A stretch of 64,000 nt of DNA. Origin: JAWKRB01 sp041389885. Its GTDB lineage: Bacteria > Myxococcota_A > Polyangia > Polyangiales > Ga0077539. Location of the stretch: assembly GCA_041389885.1 (NCBI GenBank), contig JAWKRB010000037.1, positions 7,490 to 71,489 on the forward strand, given 5' to 3'. The translations under genes and the position numbers were made by a program. Each line of letters begins with the position of its first letter. Position 1 is the stretch's first letter. Below, piece after piece: positions 8,826 through 17,836 of the stretch. The notes under the pieces were generated by a model. The model had not been told where the DNA came from. It worked only from the letters and a program-made list of their open reading frames with translations, and made no database searches.

Positions 8826-10669
8826 GCCGGCAACCCCACGGATTTCTCCGCCGCAGCCAGGTGGTCAGCACCTTCGGCCCCGGCGCGCTGATGGACCTCC
8901 CCGCCCACGGCGTGCTCGTCGCGGGCCTCGACCACTGGGGCGACCCCGAGAAGCAGGAGTTCACCCCGATCTTCGAAGACCGGCTGGTCGGAAAGATCAC
9001 CGAGCTCCTGGGCGCGAAGCCCAAGCTGTTCATGCCCCCCGAGGCCTCCGACGAGCCCTCGCGAGAGACCCAGGGCGTGCGGGCGTGGCAGTTCCCTGGG
9101 TGGTTCGTGGCGCAGTACGAAGACCCGGCGGCGCTGAAGCGCGGCGTGCGCGCGCGACCCCTGGTGAGCTTTCCCAACCTCGACAAGGGGATGTTTCGCG
9201 GACCCGACAAGAAGCGCCACAAGGTGCTCCCGGTGCGCTTCGTGATGGCCTGCGCGAACGGGCACATCTCCGACCTGCGCTGGTACGCCTTCGTGCACCG
9301 CGAGGCTGCCGACAAGGGCTGCCGCCGCCCGCTCTGGCTCGACGAGCGCGGCACCAGCGGCGACCTCTCGGACATCGACGTGCGCTGCGAGTGCGGCGCG
9401 CGCCAGCCCCTGGTGCTCGCGACGCAGGGCGCCGACGGGCGGGCCACCCTCGGGATGTGCGACGGCGAGCGCACCTGGCTGGGTCCTCGCAACCGCGAGG
9501 AGCCCACCTGCGGCGGCGAGTCGGGCGCGCGCAAGCCCAACAAGCTCCTCGTCCGCTCGGCGAGCAACGCGTACTTTCCGCAGCTCTTGAGCGTGATCTC
9601 GATCCCCGAGGGAGAGAGCGCGCTGCGCAAGGCCGTCGACGAGGCGTGGAGCGACCTGGGCGAGGCCGAGTCCCTCGACGACATCGCCCACGAGCTGAAG
9701 AAGAAGAAGTTCGCGAGCCGCTTCGAGGGGATGTCTCCCGACGCGGTGTGGGCCGAGGTCCAGCGTCGGCACGGCGGCGTGCCCGAGGAGGTGAAGAGCA
9801 TCAAGCGCGTCGAGATCGACACGCTCCTCGCGAGCCACGACGAGCTCGGCGAAGACATCGCCGAGGGAGACTTCTACGCCCGCAGGCTCCCGCTCCCTCG
9901 CCCCGAGCGCGGCCCGCTCTCGAAGATCGACCGGGTGGTGCTGGTGCACCGCCTGCGCGAGGTCACCGCGCAGGTGGGCTTCACGCGCTTCGAGCCCGCG
10001 GTGCCCGACGTCGACGGCGAGCTGGCGCTGGGCGTCGCCCGCGCGCCGCTCTCCCGCGAGGTCTCCTGGCTCCCCGCGGTCGAGAACCGCGGGGAGGGGG
10101 TGTTCCTCGCCTTTCGCCGGGAGGCGCTGCTGGAGTGGCTGGGGCGCAAGCCCGTGCGCGATCGCGAGGCGCAGCTCGTCGCGGGCTTCAAGGCGTGGAG
10201 CGCGGCGCACCCCGACGCCAACGCGAAGTTCCCCGGCGCGGTGTACGTGCTCCTGCACTCCCTCGCGCACCTGCTCGTCACGGCGATCTCCCTGGAGTGC
10301 GGCTACTCGTCGACCTCGATTCGGGAGCGCATCTACGTCGGCGACGGCGGCTTCGGGATGCTGCTGTACACCGCGAGCTACGACGCCGAGGGCACCCTGG
10401 GCGGCCTCGTCGAGGCGGGCCGCAACATCGAGCGCCACCTCGCGAACGCCCTCGACCTCGCGCGGCTGTGCAGCAACGACCCCGTCTGCGCGCAGCACCG
10501 CCCCGAGCACCGGCACGAGGAGCGCTTTCTCCACGGCGCGGCGTGCCACGGCTGCCTGCTCATCGGCGAGACCTCCTGCGAGCGCCGCAACGAGTACCTC
10601 GACCGCGCGCTGGTCGTCGCGACGGTCGAAGAGCACGGCGCCGAGTTCTTCGACGACGAGCTCCCATGA
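8822..10669 (+). CDS. drmB: DISARM DUF1998 protein DrmB
   Basis: The product has 615 residues and begins at a GTG that overlaps the drmA TGA (GTGA), so the two are translationally coupled. The N-terminus FLRRSQVVSTFGPGALMDLP is the conserved opening of DrmB-like proteins. The middle has paired Cys (MACANGHISDL, then CECGARQ) that could bind metal. The C-terminal DUF1998 domain contains LLHSLAHLLVTAISLECGYS and a terminal Cys/His cluster (CSNDPVCAQHRPEHRH, CHGCL, CERR). DrmB is known to bind DrmA and DNA in the DISARM complex. Length and order fit the family. The next start overlaps its stop by four bases. Confidence 0.9.
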   Translation: MSRQPHGFLRRSQVVSTFGPGALMDLPAHGVLVAGLDHWGDPEKQEFTPIFEDRLVGKITELLGAKPKLFMPPEASDEPSRETQGVRAWQFPGWFVAQYEDPAALKRGVRARPLVSFPNLDKGMFRGPDKKRHKVLPVRFVMACANGHISDLRWYAFVHREAADKGCRRPLWLDERGTSGDLSDIDVRCECGARQPLVLATQGADGRATLGMCDGERTWLGPRNREEPTCGGESGARKPNKLLVRSASNAYFPQLLSVISIPEGESALRKAVDEAWSDLGEAESLDDIAHELKKKKFASRFEGMSPDAVWAEVQRRHGGVPEEVKSIKRVEIDTLLASHDELGEDIAEGDFYARRLPLPRPERGPLSKIDRVVLVHRLREVTAQVGFTRFEPAVPDVDGELALGVARAPLSREVSWLPAVENRGEGVFLAFRREALLEWLGRKPVRDREAQLVAGFKAWSAAHPDANAKFPGAVYVLLHSLAHLLVTAISLECGYSSTSIRERIYVGDGGFGMLLYTASYDAEGTLGGLVEAGRNIERHLANALDLARLCSNDPVCAQHRPEHRHEERFLHGAACHGCLLIGETSCERRNEYLDRALVVATVEEHGAEFFDDELP

Positions 10670-11487
10670 GCGCCGCGGGGGACCTGCTGCGCGTCGAGGA
10701 CCTCGAGCACGTCGCCGACGCCCTCGCCTCGGGGCGCGTTCGCGGCGTCGACCTCGCGTCGCTCCAGAGGGTCTTGCCCGCGCCCGAGGCCGCGGCGCTC
10801 GCGTCGCTCCTCGCCGAGGCGGGCGCGATCGGCGCGTCGCGCGAGCAGCTCGCGTGGACCCTCCGGCTGCTGGCCCGCGAGCGCAGGGCGAAGCGCGCGG
10901 CCCGCGACGACATCGAGCTCGTCTGGACCGGCCCCGAAGAGGGCGCGACCGCCTCGCGCGACACGCAGGTGGTGGTCCGCGACCTCTTCGAGCGCGCCGA
11001 GCGCACGCTGCTGATCGCCAGCTACCTGAGCACGGATCAAGAGACGGTCTTCGCGCCCCTCGCGCGGCGCATGGACGCGGTGCCCTCCCTCCAGGTGAGG
11101 ATGTGTGTGAACATCAAACCTCCCAGGGGGGCGGAGACCTCGGAGCAGGCCATCGAGGGCTTCGCGAGGAGCTTTCGCGACGCCTGGCCGGGCGACCGCC
11201 GACCGGAGATCTTCTACGACCCGCGCACGACCCGCCGAACGCCCGGACAGCGCCCGTCGATGCACGCGAAGTGCGTGATCGCCGACGGGCTGCGGGTGTT
11301 CATCACCTCGGCGAACTTCACCGAGGCGGCGCAGGTGCGAAACATCGAGGCGGGAGTGTCCCTGACCGACGCCTCGCTGGCCTCTGCGCTCACGCGACAG
11401 TTCGAGAACCTCATCGCCGCGAGCCAGCTTCTGCCGCTCCGTCTCGGATCGCGCGTGACACCCGCACGGCGTGACCTCCCCCCGTAG
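10666..11487 (+). CDS. drmC: DISARM phospholipase D-like protein DrmC
   Basis: The product has 273 residues and starts at an ATG overlapping the drmB TGA (ATGA). It carries one HKD motif, HAKCVIADGLRVFITSANFTE, with the conserved His, Lys, Asp, Ser and Asn. The companion strand TLLIASYLSTD and the tail RNIEAGV are as in PLD-family nucleases. One HKD per chain is normal for DrmC, which would dimerise to form the active site. The N-terminal ~90 residues are helical. It is the last gene of the DISARM unit; the next gene starts 163 bases downstream and belongs to an efflux system. Confidence 0.9.
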   Translation: MSAAGDLLRVEDLEHVADALASGRVRGVDLASLQRVLPAPEAAALASLLAEAGAIGASREQLAWTLRLLARERRAKRAARDDIELVWTGPEEGATASRDTQVVVRDLFERAERTLLIASYLSTDQETVFAPLARRMDAVPSLQVRMCVNIKPPRGAETSEQAIEGFARSFRDAWPGDRRPEIFYDPRTTRRTPGQRPSMHAKCVIADGLRVFITSANFTEAAQVRNIEAGVSLTDASLASALTRQFENLIAASQLLPLRLGSRVTPARRDLPP

Positions 11488-11650
11488 GGCAAGGCCCGCG
11501 GAGCGCCCCCGCACACCGTGCGACGCGTCGCGCACAAAGCGCCGCCGCCCTCCCCTCTCGCGACCGCGGCGCGTCGGGCGTTGCGCCGCCGGGCGCGCGG
11601 CGTGCATCTCACGGGTCTGTGCGTTGTCTTTTCCACGGTCTGAGCGCGAG

Positions 11651-12874
11651 ATGAGCTGGCTGCGTCGAGTCGTGACGGGCGCGCTGGTCGCGTCGGCGAT
11701 CGGGCTCGCGGCGTGGTTCGGCGTGGCGCGCTGGCGCGGCCCGCGGGTGCCGGTGGTGTACGCCACGCCCTCCCCCCTCGCGCAGACCCTGGTCGCGAGC
11801 GGCCGCGCGCTGAGCCCCGCCGAGGTGAGCCTCGGGAGCATGTTGGGTGGGGTCATTCGCGCCGTGCACGCCCGCGAGGGCGAGCGGGTGACCCAGGGGC
11901 AGACCCTGGTCGAGTTCGACGACGCCGAGCTCCTCGCGCAGGTGGCGCAGGCGCGGGCGGCGCTCCAGGTCGCGGGCACGCGGGTGGGGCAGGTGCGGGT
12001 GCTGAGCGCGGGCGTCGCGAACGCGTCGGTGCGCCAGGCCGAGGCGAACGTCACCGCCGCGCGGCTCAGCCACGAGCGCGCCCAGGCGCTCGTTCGCTCG
12101 GGCGCCCTCGCCGCGACCGAGCTCGAGGCCGCGCGGCGCGCGCTCGACGTGGCCGAGAGCCAGCTGCGGTCCGCGCGCATCACCGCGGCGGCGTCGGCGC
12201 CCGGCGGCAGCGAGGCGCGCGGCGCCGTCGCGTCGAGGACGCAGGCCGAGGCGGCGCTCAGGGTGGCCGAGGCGCGGCTCGCGCAGGCGACGGTCACCGC
12301 GTCGGCGAGCGGGACGATCCTTCGCCGCAGCGTCGAGCCCGGCGACGTGGTGAGCCCGGGGCGCGCCCTGCTGGTGCTGCTCCGAGACGGGCCGATGGAG
12401 CTCTCGATCACCCCGGACGAGCGCAACCTCTCCGACCTGCGGCTGGGGCAGCGCGCGGTGGCGTCGGCCGAGGCCTTTCCCACACGCACCTTCCCCGCGG
12501 CGGTGTCGTACATCGCGCCCGCCGTCGACGCGCTCCGAGGGACCATCGAGGTGAGGCTCCAGGTCCCCTCACCCCCGGATTTTCTGCGCCCGTCGATGAC
12601 CGTGTCGGTGGAGATCGAGGTGGCGCGCAAGCCCTCGGCGCTGAGCCTCGCCGCCGACGCGGTGCGCGACGCGGCCACGAGCGCGCCCTGGGTGATGGTG
12701 GTGACCCCCGAGGGACGTCTCGCGCGACGCGCCGTGCGCCTGGGCCTGCGGGGCGACCGCGCCTACGAGGTCGCCGAGGGGCTGCGCGCGGGCGAGGCCG
12801 TGGTGCCGGTGAGCGCGGGCGCCTCCCTGGCCGTGGGTCAGCGCGTGCGCGTCGACGGCGCGGCGGGGCCCTGA
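11651..12874 (+). CDS. Periplasmic adaptor (HlyD/MacA-type) of an ABC exporter
   Basis: The product has 407 residues with an N-terminal membrane anchor (about 5-25). A lipoyl-type half-motif (GGVIRAVHAREGERVTQGQTL, about 65-85) follows, then a long Ala/Glu/Arg-rich coiled-coil hairpin (about 95-215). The second lipoyl half is ATVTASASGTILRRSVEPGD, followed by a beta-barrel and membrane-proximal domain. That is the membrane-fusion-protein order. The permease and ATPase genes follow at once (one-base gap, then an 8-base overlap), giving a MacA-MacB/LolC-D-like transporter. Substrate unknown. The ATG at 11651 was chosen because it directly precedes the signal anchor; the longer upstream frame has no homologous look. 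Confidence 0.85.
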   Translation: MSWLRRVVTGALVASAIGLAAWFGVARWRGPRVPVVYATPSPLAQTLVASGRALSPAEVSLGSMLGGVIRAVHAREGERVTQGQTLVEFDDAELLAQVAQARAALQVAGTRVGQVRVLSAGVANASVRQAEANVTAARLSHERAQALVRSGALAATELEAARRALDVAESQLRSARITAAASAPGGSEARGAVASRTQAEAALRVAEARLAQATVTASASGTILRRSVEPGDVVSPGRALLVLLRDGPMELSITPDERNLSDLRLGQRAVASAEAFPTRTFPAAVSYIAPAVDALRGTIEVRLQVPSPPDFLRPSMTVSVEIEVARKPSALSLAADAVRDAATSAPWVMVVTPEGRLARRAVRLGLRGDRAYEVAEGLRAGEAVVPVSAGASLAVGQRVRVDGAAGP

Positions 12875-12875
12875 G

Positions 12876-14093
12876 ATGCCCATCTCGTGGTTCCTCGCGC
12901 TGCGCTTCATTCGCGAAGGACGGATGCAGTCGGTGCTCATCGTCGTGGGCGTCTCGGTGGGCGTGGCCGTGATGGTCTTTCTCTCCGCGCTCATCGACGG
13001 GCTGCAGTCGAGCCTCATCGCGCAGACCCTGGGCACGCAGGCGCACATCGTGATTCGTCCCACCGACGAGGTCGCGCGGCCCCTGCGCGGCGAGGGCGAC
13101 GTCGCCGTGCTCGCGCGGGTCGAGCGCACCGCGCAGCGCGCCCGCTCCATCGTGCGCTGGCAGCAGGTGGTGGCCGACGTCCGCGCCACCCCCGACGTGC
13201 TCGACGTCTCCCCCACGGTCACCGGCCCCGCCGTCGCCCTGCGCGGCAACGCGTCCCGCGCGGTGGTGCTCTACGGCGTCGAGCCCGACCGCTTCGCGCG
13301 GATCTACCCCGTGCGCCAGCGCATGACCGCCGGGCGCTTTCGCCCCGTGGGCACCGAGTGCGTGATCGGCGCCGAGCTCGCCGTGGACCTCGGCGTGGGC
13401 GTCGGCGACAAGGTGCGCCTCGCGTCGGTGGGCGGCGTGAGCGAGGTGTACACGGTCGCGGGGATCTTCGACCTCGGCAACCGCGAGGTGAACCGCCGCT
13501 GGGTGATCGTCGCCACGCGAGGCGCGCAGACGCTCCTCGACCTCGTGGGGGGCGTGTCGGTCCTCGACGTGCGCGTGCGAGAGATCTTCGAGGCCGACGT
13601 CGTGGCCGCGTCGATCGCCGCGCGCACGGGGCTCGTGGCCGACAGCTGGATGCGCACCAACGCGCAGCTCCTCGTCGCGCTGCGGTCGCAGAGCAGCTCG
13701 AGCCAGATGATCCAGTTCTTCGTGATCCTCGCGGTGGCCATGGGCATCGCCAGCGTGCTGGTGGTCTCTGTGGTGCAAAAGGGCAAAGAGATCGGCATCT
13801 TGCGCGCGATGGGGACCTCCCGCTCCACGGTGCTCCGGGTCTTTCTCATTCAGGGCGCGCTGGTGGGTCTGCTGGGCTCGGTCTTCGGCACGGCCATCGG
13901 CGCGGGGCTCGGCGCGCTCTTCGCGGGGCTCGCGCGCAACGCCGACGGCTCGCCCACGTTCCCCATCGCGGTGAGCCTCGCGCTGGTGCTGCGCTCGACG
14001 GGCATCGCGGCGTTCACGGGGGTCTTCGCGGCGGTGATCCCCGCGCGGAGCGCGGCGCGGCTCGACCCCGCAGTGGCGATTCGCAATGGCTGA
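12876..14093 (+). CDS. ABC transporter permease, MacB/LolC-E (FtsX-like) type
   Basis: The product has 405 residues. One membrane helix near the N-terminus (about 15-38) is followed by a large periplasmic domain (about 45-265). Three C-terminal helices form the FtsX domain, with KGKEIGILRAMGTSRSTVLR on the cytosolic loop, a coupling motif typical of MacB/LolE permeases. The stop overlaps the ATPase gene by eight bases. The permease probably dimerises and works with the preceding adaptor to move a lipid, lipoprotein or small molecule across the envelope. Confidence 0.88.
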   Translation: MPISWFLALRFIREGRMQSVLIVVGVSVGVAVMVFLSALIDGLQSSLIAQTLGTQAHIVIRPTDEVARPLRGEGDVAVLARVERTAQRARSIVRWQQVVADVRATPDVLDVSPTVTGPAVALRGNASRAVVLYGVEPDRFARIYPVRQRMTAGRFRPVGTECVIGAELAVDLGVGVGDKVRLASVGGVSEVYTVAGIFDLGNREVNRRWVIVATRGAQTLLDLVGGVSVLDVRVREIFEADVVAASIAARTGLVADSWMRTNAQLLVALRSQSSSSQMIQFFVILAVAMGIASVLVVSVVQKGKEIGILRAMGTSRSTVLRVFLIQGALVGLLGSVFGTAIGAGLGALFAGLARNADGSPTFPIAVSLALVLRSTGIAAFTGVFAAVIPARSAARLDPAVAIRNG

Positions 14094-14778
14094 GCCCGTG
14101 CTGCTGCTCGAGGGCGTGCGCAAGTCGTACGGCGCCGCGGCCGAGACCGAGGTGCTCAAGGGCGTAGACCTGCGCGTCGACCGGGGAGAGTTCGCGGCGC
14201 TGATCGGTCCGTCGGGCTCGGGCAAGAGCACGCTGCTGAACATCCTCGGGCTCCTCGACCGGCCCACGTCGGGGCGCGTGGTGATCGCGGGCGAAGACAC
14301 CGCGGGCCTCGACGACGCGGGGCTCACGCGCCTGCGGGGCAGCGCGATCGGGTTCGTCTTTCAGTTTCACCACCTGCTCCCCGGGCTGAGCGCGCTGGAG
14401 AACGTGATGATGCCCATGATCGCCGCGCGGGGGCGCACCGCGGGCGACATGGTCCCTCGCGCGAGGGAGCTCCTCGCGCGGGTGGGCCTCGCGGAGCTCG
14501 CCGACCGCCGCCCCAACGCGCTCTCGGGGGGCCAGGCGCAGCGCGTCGCCATCGCGCGCTCGCTCGCGCTCGACCCCCCGCTGGTGCTCGCCGACGAGCC
14601 CACGGGCAACCTCGACACCAAGACCTCGGACCAGATCTTCGAGGTGCTGCGCGAGTTCAACCGCGAGCTCGGCGTGGCCTTCGTGGTGGTGACCCACGAC
14701 CCGCGCCTCGCCACGCGCTGCGACCGCACGATCACCCTCGTCGACGGCGCGATCGTCTCGGATACGCGCACGCCCTGA
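14086..14778 (+). CDS. ABC transporter ATP-binding protein, LolD/MacB type
   Basis: The product has 230 residues with all ABC motifs: Walker A GPSGSGKST (41-49), Q-loop in FVFQFHHLLPG, signature LSGGQAQRVAIARSL, Walker B LVLADEP, and the switch His in VVVTHDPR. Length and the FQFHHLLPGLSALENVMMP stretch match LolD-like subunits. It forms an operon with the adaptor and permease. It has no special features of its own that reveal the substrate. Confidence 0.92.
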   Translation: MAEPVLLLEGVRKSYGAAAETEVLKGVDLRVDRGEFAALIGPSGSGKSTLLNILGLLDRPTSGRVVIAGEDTAGLDDAGLTRLRGSAIGFVFQFHHLLPGLSALENVMMPMIAARGRTAGDMVPRARELLARVGLAELADRRPNALSGGQAQRVAIARSLALDPPLVLADEPTGNLDTKTSDQIFEVLREFNRELGVAFVVVTHDPRLATRCDRTITLVDGAIVSDTRTP

Positions 14779-14803
14779 GCGCGTGTATCTTCCGCGCCCT
14801 CCG

Positions 14804-15751
14804 ATGCGCGCCACGACGATCTCCCTCGACGCCCCCGCCCACCTCTTCGCCCTCTCCCCCGACGGCGGCGCCCTCGCGGTCGTACACCCCGCCGCCCTCA
14901 CCGTGATCGACCTCGCGAGCGCCGCGGTGCGCGCGCGCGGCGTCGTGGGCGGCGTGGTCTACGCGTGCGCGTTCACCCCCGATGGCGCGTCGGTGATCCT
15001 CGGCACGCGCACGCCGACGGTCTTCGACCTCGCCGCGGGCGAGACCTCGAAGGCCGCGTTCAAGGGCCCGCAGAGCGCCCCCAACGCCGTCGATTTCTCC
15101 GCCGACGGCGCGACGGCGTACTTCGCCTGCGGGTCGTTCATGGCCGCGCACGACTGCGCCCTCTACGCCTTCGACGTCGCCACCCGCGCGCCCCGCTGGG
15201 CCCGCTCCCTCGCGGACGAAGACGGCAACACCGACCTCGCGATCCTCGGCGGGCGCGCGGTGGTCTTCGGCGAGCTCGGCGCGGCGCGGCTCATCGACCT
15301 CGCGTCCGGCGCGGTGCATGCGACCGCGCAGGTCGTGCCCGCGGCGCCCTACGGCGAGTCGCTGCTCCGCGGCGCGCGCGTCGACGACGGCGCCGTGGTC
15401 GCCTCGACCCTCGAGGCGCAGGCGCCGGTCTTGAAGCGCATCGACCTGCGCGACAAGGAGATGCACGTGCGCTGGGGCGCGCCGCTGCTCTCGCCCGACG
15501 CCGAGAAGCCCGACGCCGCGGTGGCGGGCCGCCCCTTCGTCGCGGGGGCGCGGGCGTATGTTCCGGTGCTGGTGAGCGCGGGGGGCGCGGTGCGGGTGGA
15601 GCTCGTGGGCGTCGAGCTCGAGACCGGCGCGGTGTGCGCGCGCATTCCCCTCGCGGGGTGCCAGAGCCACCTCGCGGTGCTCTGCGCGGGTGACACCCTC
15701 GTGTGGTCGAGCGGCGAGCGCGCGCTCTCGATCGGTTCGCTCGCGGGCTGA
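14804..15751 (+). CDS. WD40/beta-propeller-like protein
   Basis: The product has 315 residues. Repeated beta-blade phrases such as FALSPDGGALAVVHP, ACAFTPDGASVILGTRTP and AVDFSADGATAYFACG occur at ~40-residue spacing, as in WD40/YVTN propellers. There is no signal peptide, so it is probably cytosolic. The ATG at 14804 fits the first blade; an upstream GTG at 14783 would add only seven residues. It lies 25 bases after the ABC ATPase gene and may be co-transcribed. The specific role is unknown. The product of 52338-54140 has the same kind of architecture. Confidence 0.7.
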   Translation: MRATTISLDAPAHLFALSPDGGALAVVHPAALTVIDLASAAVRARGVVGGVVYACAFTPDGASVILGTRTPTVFDLAAGETSKAAFKGPQSAPNAVDFSADGATAYFACGSFMAAHDCALYAFDVATRAPRWARSLADEDGNTDLAILGGRAVVFGELGAARLIDLASGAVHATAQVVPAAPYGESLLRGARVDDGAVVASTLEAQAPVLKRIDLRDKEMHVRWGAPLLSPDAEKPDAAVAGRPFVAGARAYVPVLVSAGGAVRVELVGVELETGAVCARIPLAGCQSHLAVLCAGDTLVWSSGERALSIGSLAG

Positions 15752-15755
15752 GCGC

Positions 15756-16079
15756 CTACCGCGCGCGTTCGAGGGCGCGCAGCGTGGTCACGTACCCGCT
15801 CGCGTAGAGCACGCTCGCCGCGATCGGCACGGTCACCGTGCGCAGCACCTCGGGCGTGCCCATCGCGAGGTGCAGCCCGACGTGAAACGCGCTCGCGACG
15901 GGGAGCAGAAGTGCCGGCACGATGTGGTGCCATGGCCACTCGCGCCACGCCGCGACGGCGTGAGCGAGGCCTCTCGGTAGGGTCCGGGCTGGATCGGTTG
16001 ACGCGAGGATACGTCCGCGCAGCGGGGCCCGTGTCCGTCCCTGGTCTCGCAGCGCGCCCGATGACATCCTCCGACGCAT
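15756..16079 (-). CDS. Small membrane protein, uncharacterised
   Basis: The last ~65 residues read as two membrane helices (HIVPALLLPVASAFHVGLHL and VLRTVTVPIAASVLYASGY) ending in a basic tail. The first ~40 residues are Arg/Pro-rich and may not be translated: the ATG at 16079 overlaps the divergent start of the Uma2 gene, so an internal start is likely but cannot be fixed. I do not recognise the family. Confidence 0.45.
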   Translation of the reverse strand: MRRRMSSGALRDQGRTRAPLRGRILASTDPARTLPRGLAHAVAAWREWPWHHIVPALLLPVASAFHVGLHLAMGTPEVLRTVTVPIAASVLYASGYVTTLRALERAR

Positions 16080-16677
16080 GGGCGACGCGGCGGAGCCGAC
16101 CTCGATCGACTACGCGACCTACCTGGACATCGAACAGAGGGCCGACCGGAGACACGAGTGGCTCGACGGCGCCGTCTACGCGATGGCAGGCGGGACCCTG
16201 GAGCACGGCCAGCTCTCGGCGAGTGTCATCGGCGAGCTGCTCGCACGGGCCGCCGGCTGCGGCTGCCGCGTCTTCAGCGCCGACGCGAAGGTGCGGGTGC
16301 GGGCGACCGGGCTCGCGACCTACCCCGACGCTTCGGTGGTCTGCGGCCCCATCGAGCGCGACCCCGACGACCGCAACGCGATGATCAACCCCGTCGTGCT
16401 GGTGGAGGTGCTCTCCGACGGCACCGAGGCGTACGACCGCGGGGAGAAGTTCGAGCACTACCGGCAGCTCCCCTCGTTGAGGGACTACGTGCTCGTCTCG
16501 CAGCATCGGCCGCTCGTGGAGGTGTTCTCCCGCGACGATCGCGATCGCTGGGTGCTCACCGCCGTCGGCGCCGGCGAGCGCTTCACGCTCACGGCCATGG
16601 AGGGCGCCATCGAGGTCGATCGCATCTACGCAGGGGTCGAGCTCCTCCCCGCGCCGCCGCGGTCGCTCGGCGCCTGA
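16078..16677 (+). CDS. Uma2-family (DUF820) PD-(D/E)XK-like protein
   Basis: The product has 199 residues. The Uma2 order is clear: N-terminal TYLDIEQRADRRHEWLDG, then PDASVVCG, then VVLVEVLSDGTEAYDRGEKFEHYRQL, then RDYVLVSQHRPLVEVF. The restriction-endonuclease-fold residues can be traced: Glu in HEWLDG, Asp in PDAS, Glu in LVEVLS and Lys in EKF. Such proteins are abundant in cyanobacteria and myxobacteria. Their function is mostly unknown; nuclease activity is predicted from the fold only. The gene stands alone here. Confidence 0.88.
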   Translation: MGDAAEPTSIDYATYLDIEQRADRRHEWLDGAVYAMAGGTLEHGQLSASVIGELLARAAGCGCRVFSADAKVRVRATGLATYPDASVVCGPIERDPDDRNAMINPVVLVEVLSDGTEAYDRGEKFEHYRQLPSLRDYVLVSQHRPLVEVFSRDDRDRWVLTAVGAGERFTLTAMEGAIEVDRIYAGVELLPAPPRSLGA

Positions 16678-16702
16678 CGGGCTCCTACCGCGCCTCGACC
16701 GC

Positions 16703-17806
16703 TCACTCTCCGTCGACGGGCGCGCGGTGGGCCTTTCGCCCTCCACGAACCAGCGCCTGCGCGGGGATCTGCCCGTGGATCATCAGGCTCGCCATCTCCG
16801 CGCAGCGGTCGACCAGCGCCCGCGCGCCCTCGCGCAGCGCGGCGCTCGTCGCGACCACGCGGGTGTTGTTCTCCATGTCCTCGGCGCTCCATCCCCGCGA
16901 GTGCGCGATGTACGGAAACTGCGGGAACTGCACCCCGAGCTCGGCGAAGAATCCCATCATCTGCCCCGCGGTGCCCTGCACGTTGTCTTGCCCGCCGGTG
17001 ATGATGAAGCCCGCGGCCTTGTTCTTCAGCAGGTGCTTGTTCGCGAGGGTCTCCTGGTTCTGGATGCAGTTCATCCGCTCGACCATCTTGAAGTACAGGC
17101 TGCTCGCCGCGCCCCAGCGAATGGGCGTGGCGATCACGTACACGTCCGCCCAGTGCACCAGCGCCTCGTAGACCTGCTCGAGCTCGTCGGTCGGGTCCAT
17201 CTGGGTGATCGAGCAGGGCCAGGTGCAGGCCCGCGCCGACTTCGAGTAGAAGCCCTCGCACGCGCGAAAGCTCAAGTCTCGCAAGCGGATCGTGCGCGTC
17301 TCATACCCGCGCGCGCCCGCGTGGCGCACCGCCTCGTCGAGGAGCAGCTCCGAGGTGCTGAACCTCGGGTGCCCCGCGGTCATCGCCGTGGTCGAGAGCC
17401 CGAGCACGCGCACGGGTCCGTCTTCGCGCACGGGCGTTCGCGCGAGGGGGTGCTTCGCGTGAGGCTTCTTCGTGCGCGGCGTCGCGCTCTTGAGGTCGAC
17501 CAGGAGTCTCCCCCCCTCGACCTTCACCGCGTAGGCCGGCACCGCGTCGTCTTCGAAGCCCGGCTCGCCCAGGCCCGTGGCGTGGTGGAACTTCCAGTAG
17601 TGCCAGGGGCACTCGACGTACTCGCCGGCGAGCACGCCCTCGCCGAGGGGCCCCCCGACGTGGTTGCACGCGCCCGAGATCACGCCGAAGCGCCCCTCGC
17701 GAAACGACACCGCGAGGCGCGTGCGCCCCACCGTCACCTGCCGCAGCGGCGGCTGCTCCAGCTCGCTCGCCGCGCCGAGGTCGACCCACTCCTGCTCGTC
17801 TGCCAT
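16703..17806 (-). CDS. Rieske [2Fe-2S] domain fused to NADPH-dependent FMN reductase-like domain
   Basis: The product has 367 residues. The N-terminal Rieske domain (about 8-110) has both ligand pairs, CNH (Cys47, His49) and CPWH (Cys66, His69), within ACNHVGGPL and ECPWHYWKFH. A linker rich in Pro/Lys follows. Then comes a flavodoxin-like reductase starting VRVLGLSTTAMTAGHPRFS, with IATPIRWGAASSLYFKMVERM and GFIITGGQDNVQG as in the flavodoxin/NADPH-dependent FMN reductase superfamily. The fusion puts an electron-transfer cluster on a flavin reductase, which suggests a one-chain redox module. The partner substrate is not visible from context. Confidence 0.85.
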   Translation of the reverse strand: MADEQEWVDLGAASELEQPPLRQVTVGRTRLAVSFREGRFGVISGACNHVGGPLGEGVLAGEYVECPWHYWKFHHATGLGEPGFEDDAVPAYAVKVEGGRLLVDLKSATPRTKKPHAKHPLARTPVREDGPVRVLGLSTTAMTAGHPRFSTSELLLDEAVRHAGARGYETRTIRLRDLSFRACEGFYSKSARACTWPCSITQMDPTDELEQVYEALVHWADVYVIATPIRWGAASSLYFKMVERMNCIQNQETLANKHLLKNKAAGFIITGGQDNVQGTAGQMMGFFAELGVQFPQFPYIAHSRGWSAEDMENNTRVVATSAALREGARALVDRCAEMASLMIHGQIPAQALVRGGRKAHRAPVDGE

Positions 17807-17836
17807 GTCACGCTCCCTGGCCGGAGCATCGCACGG

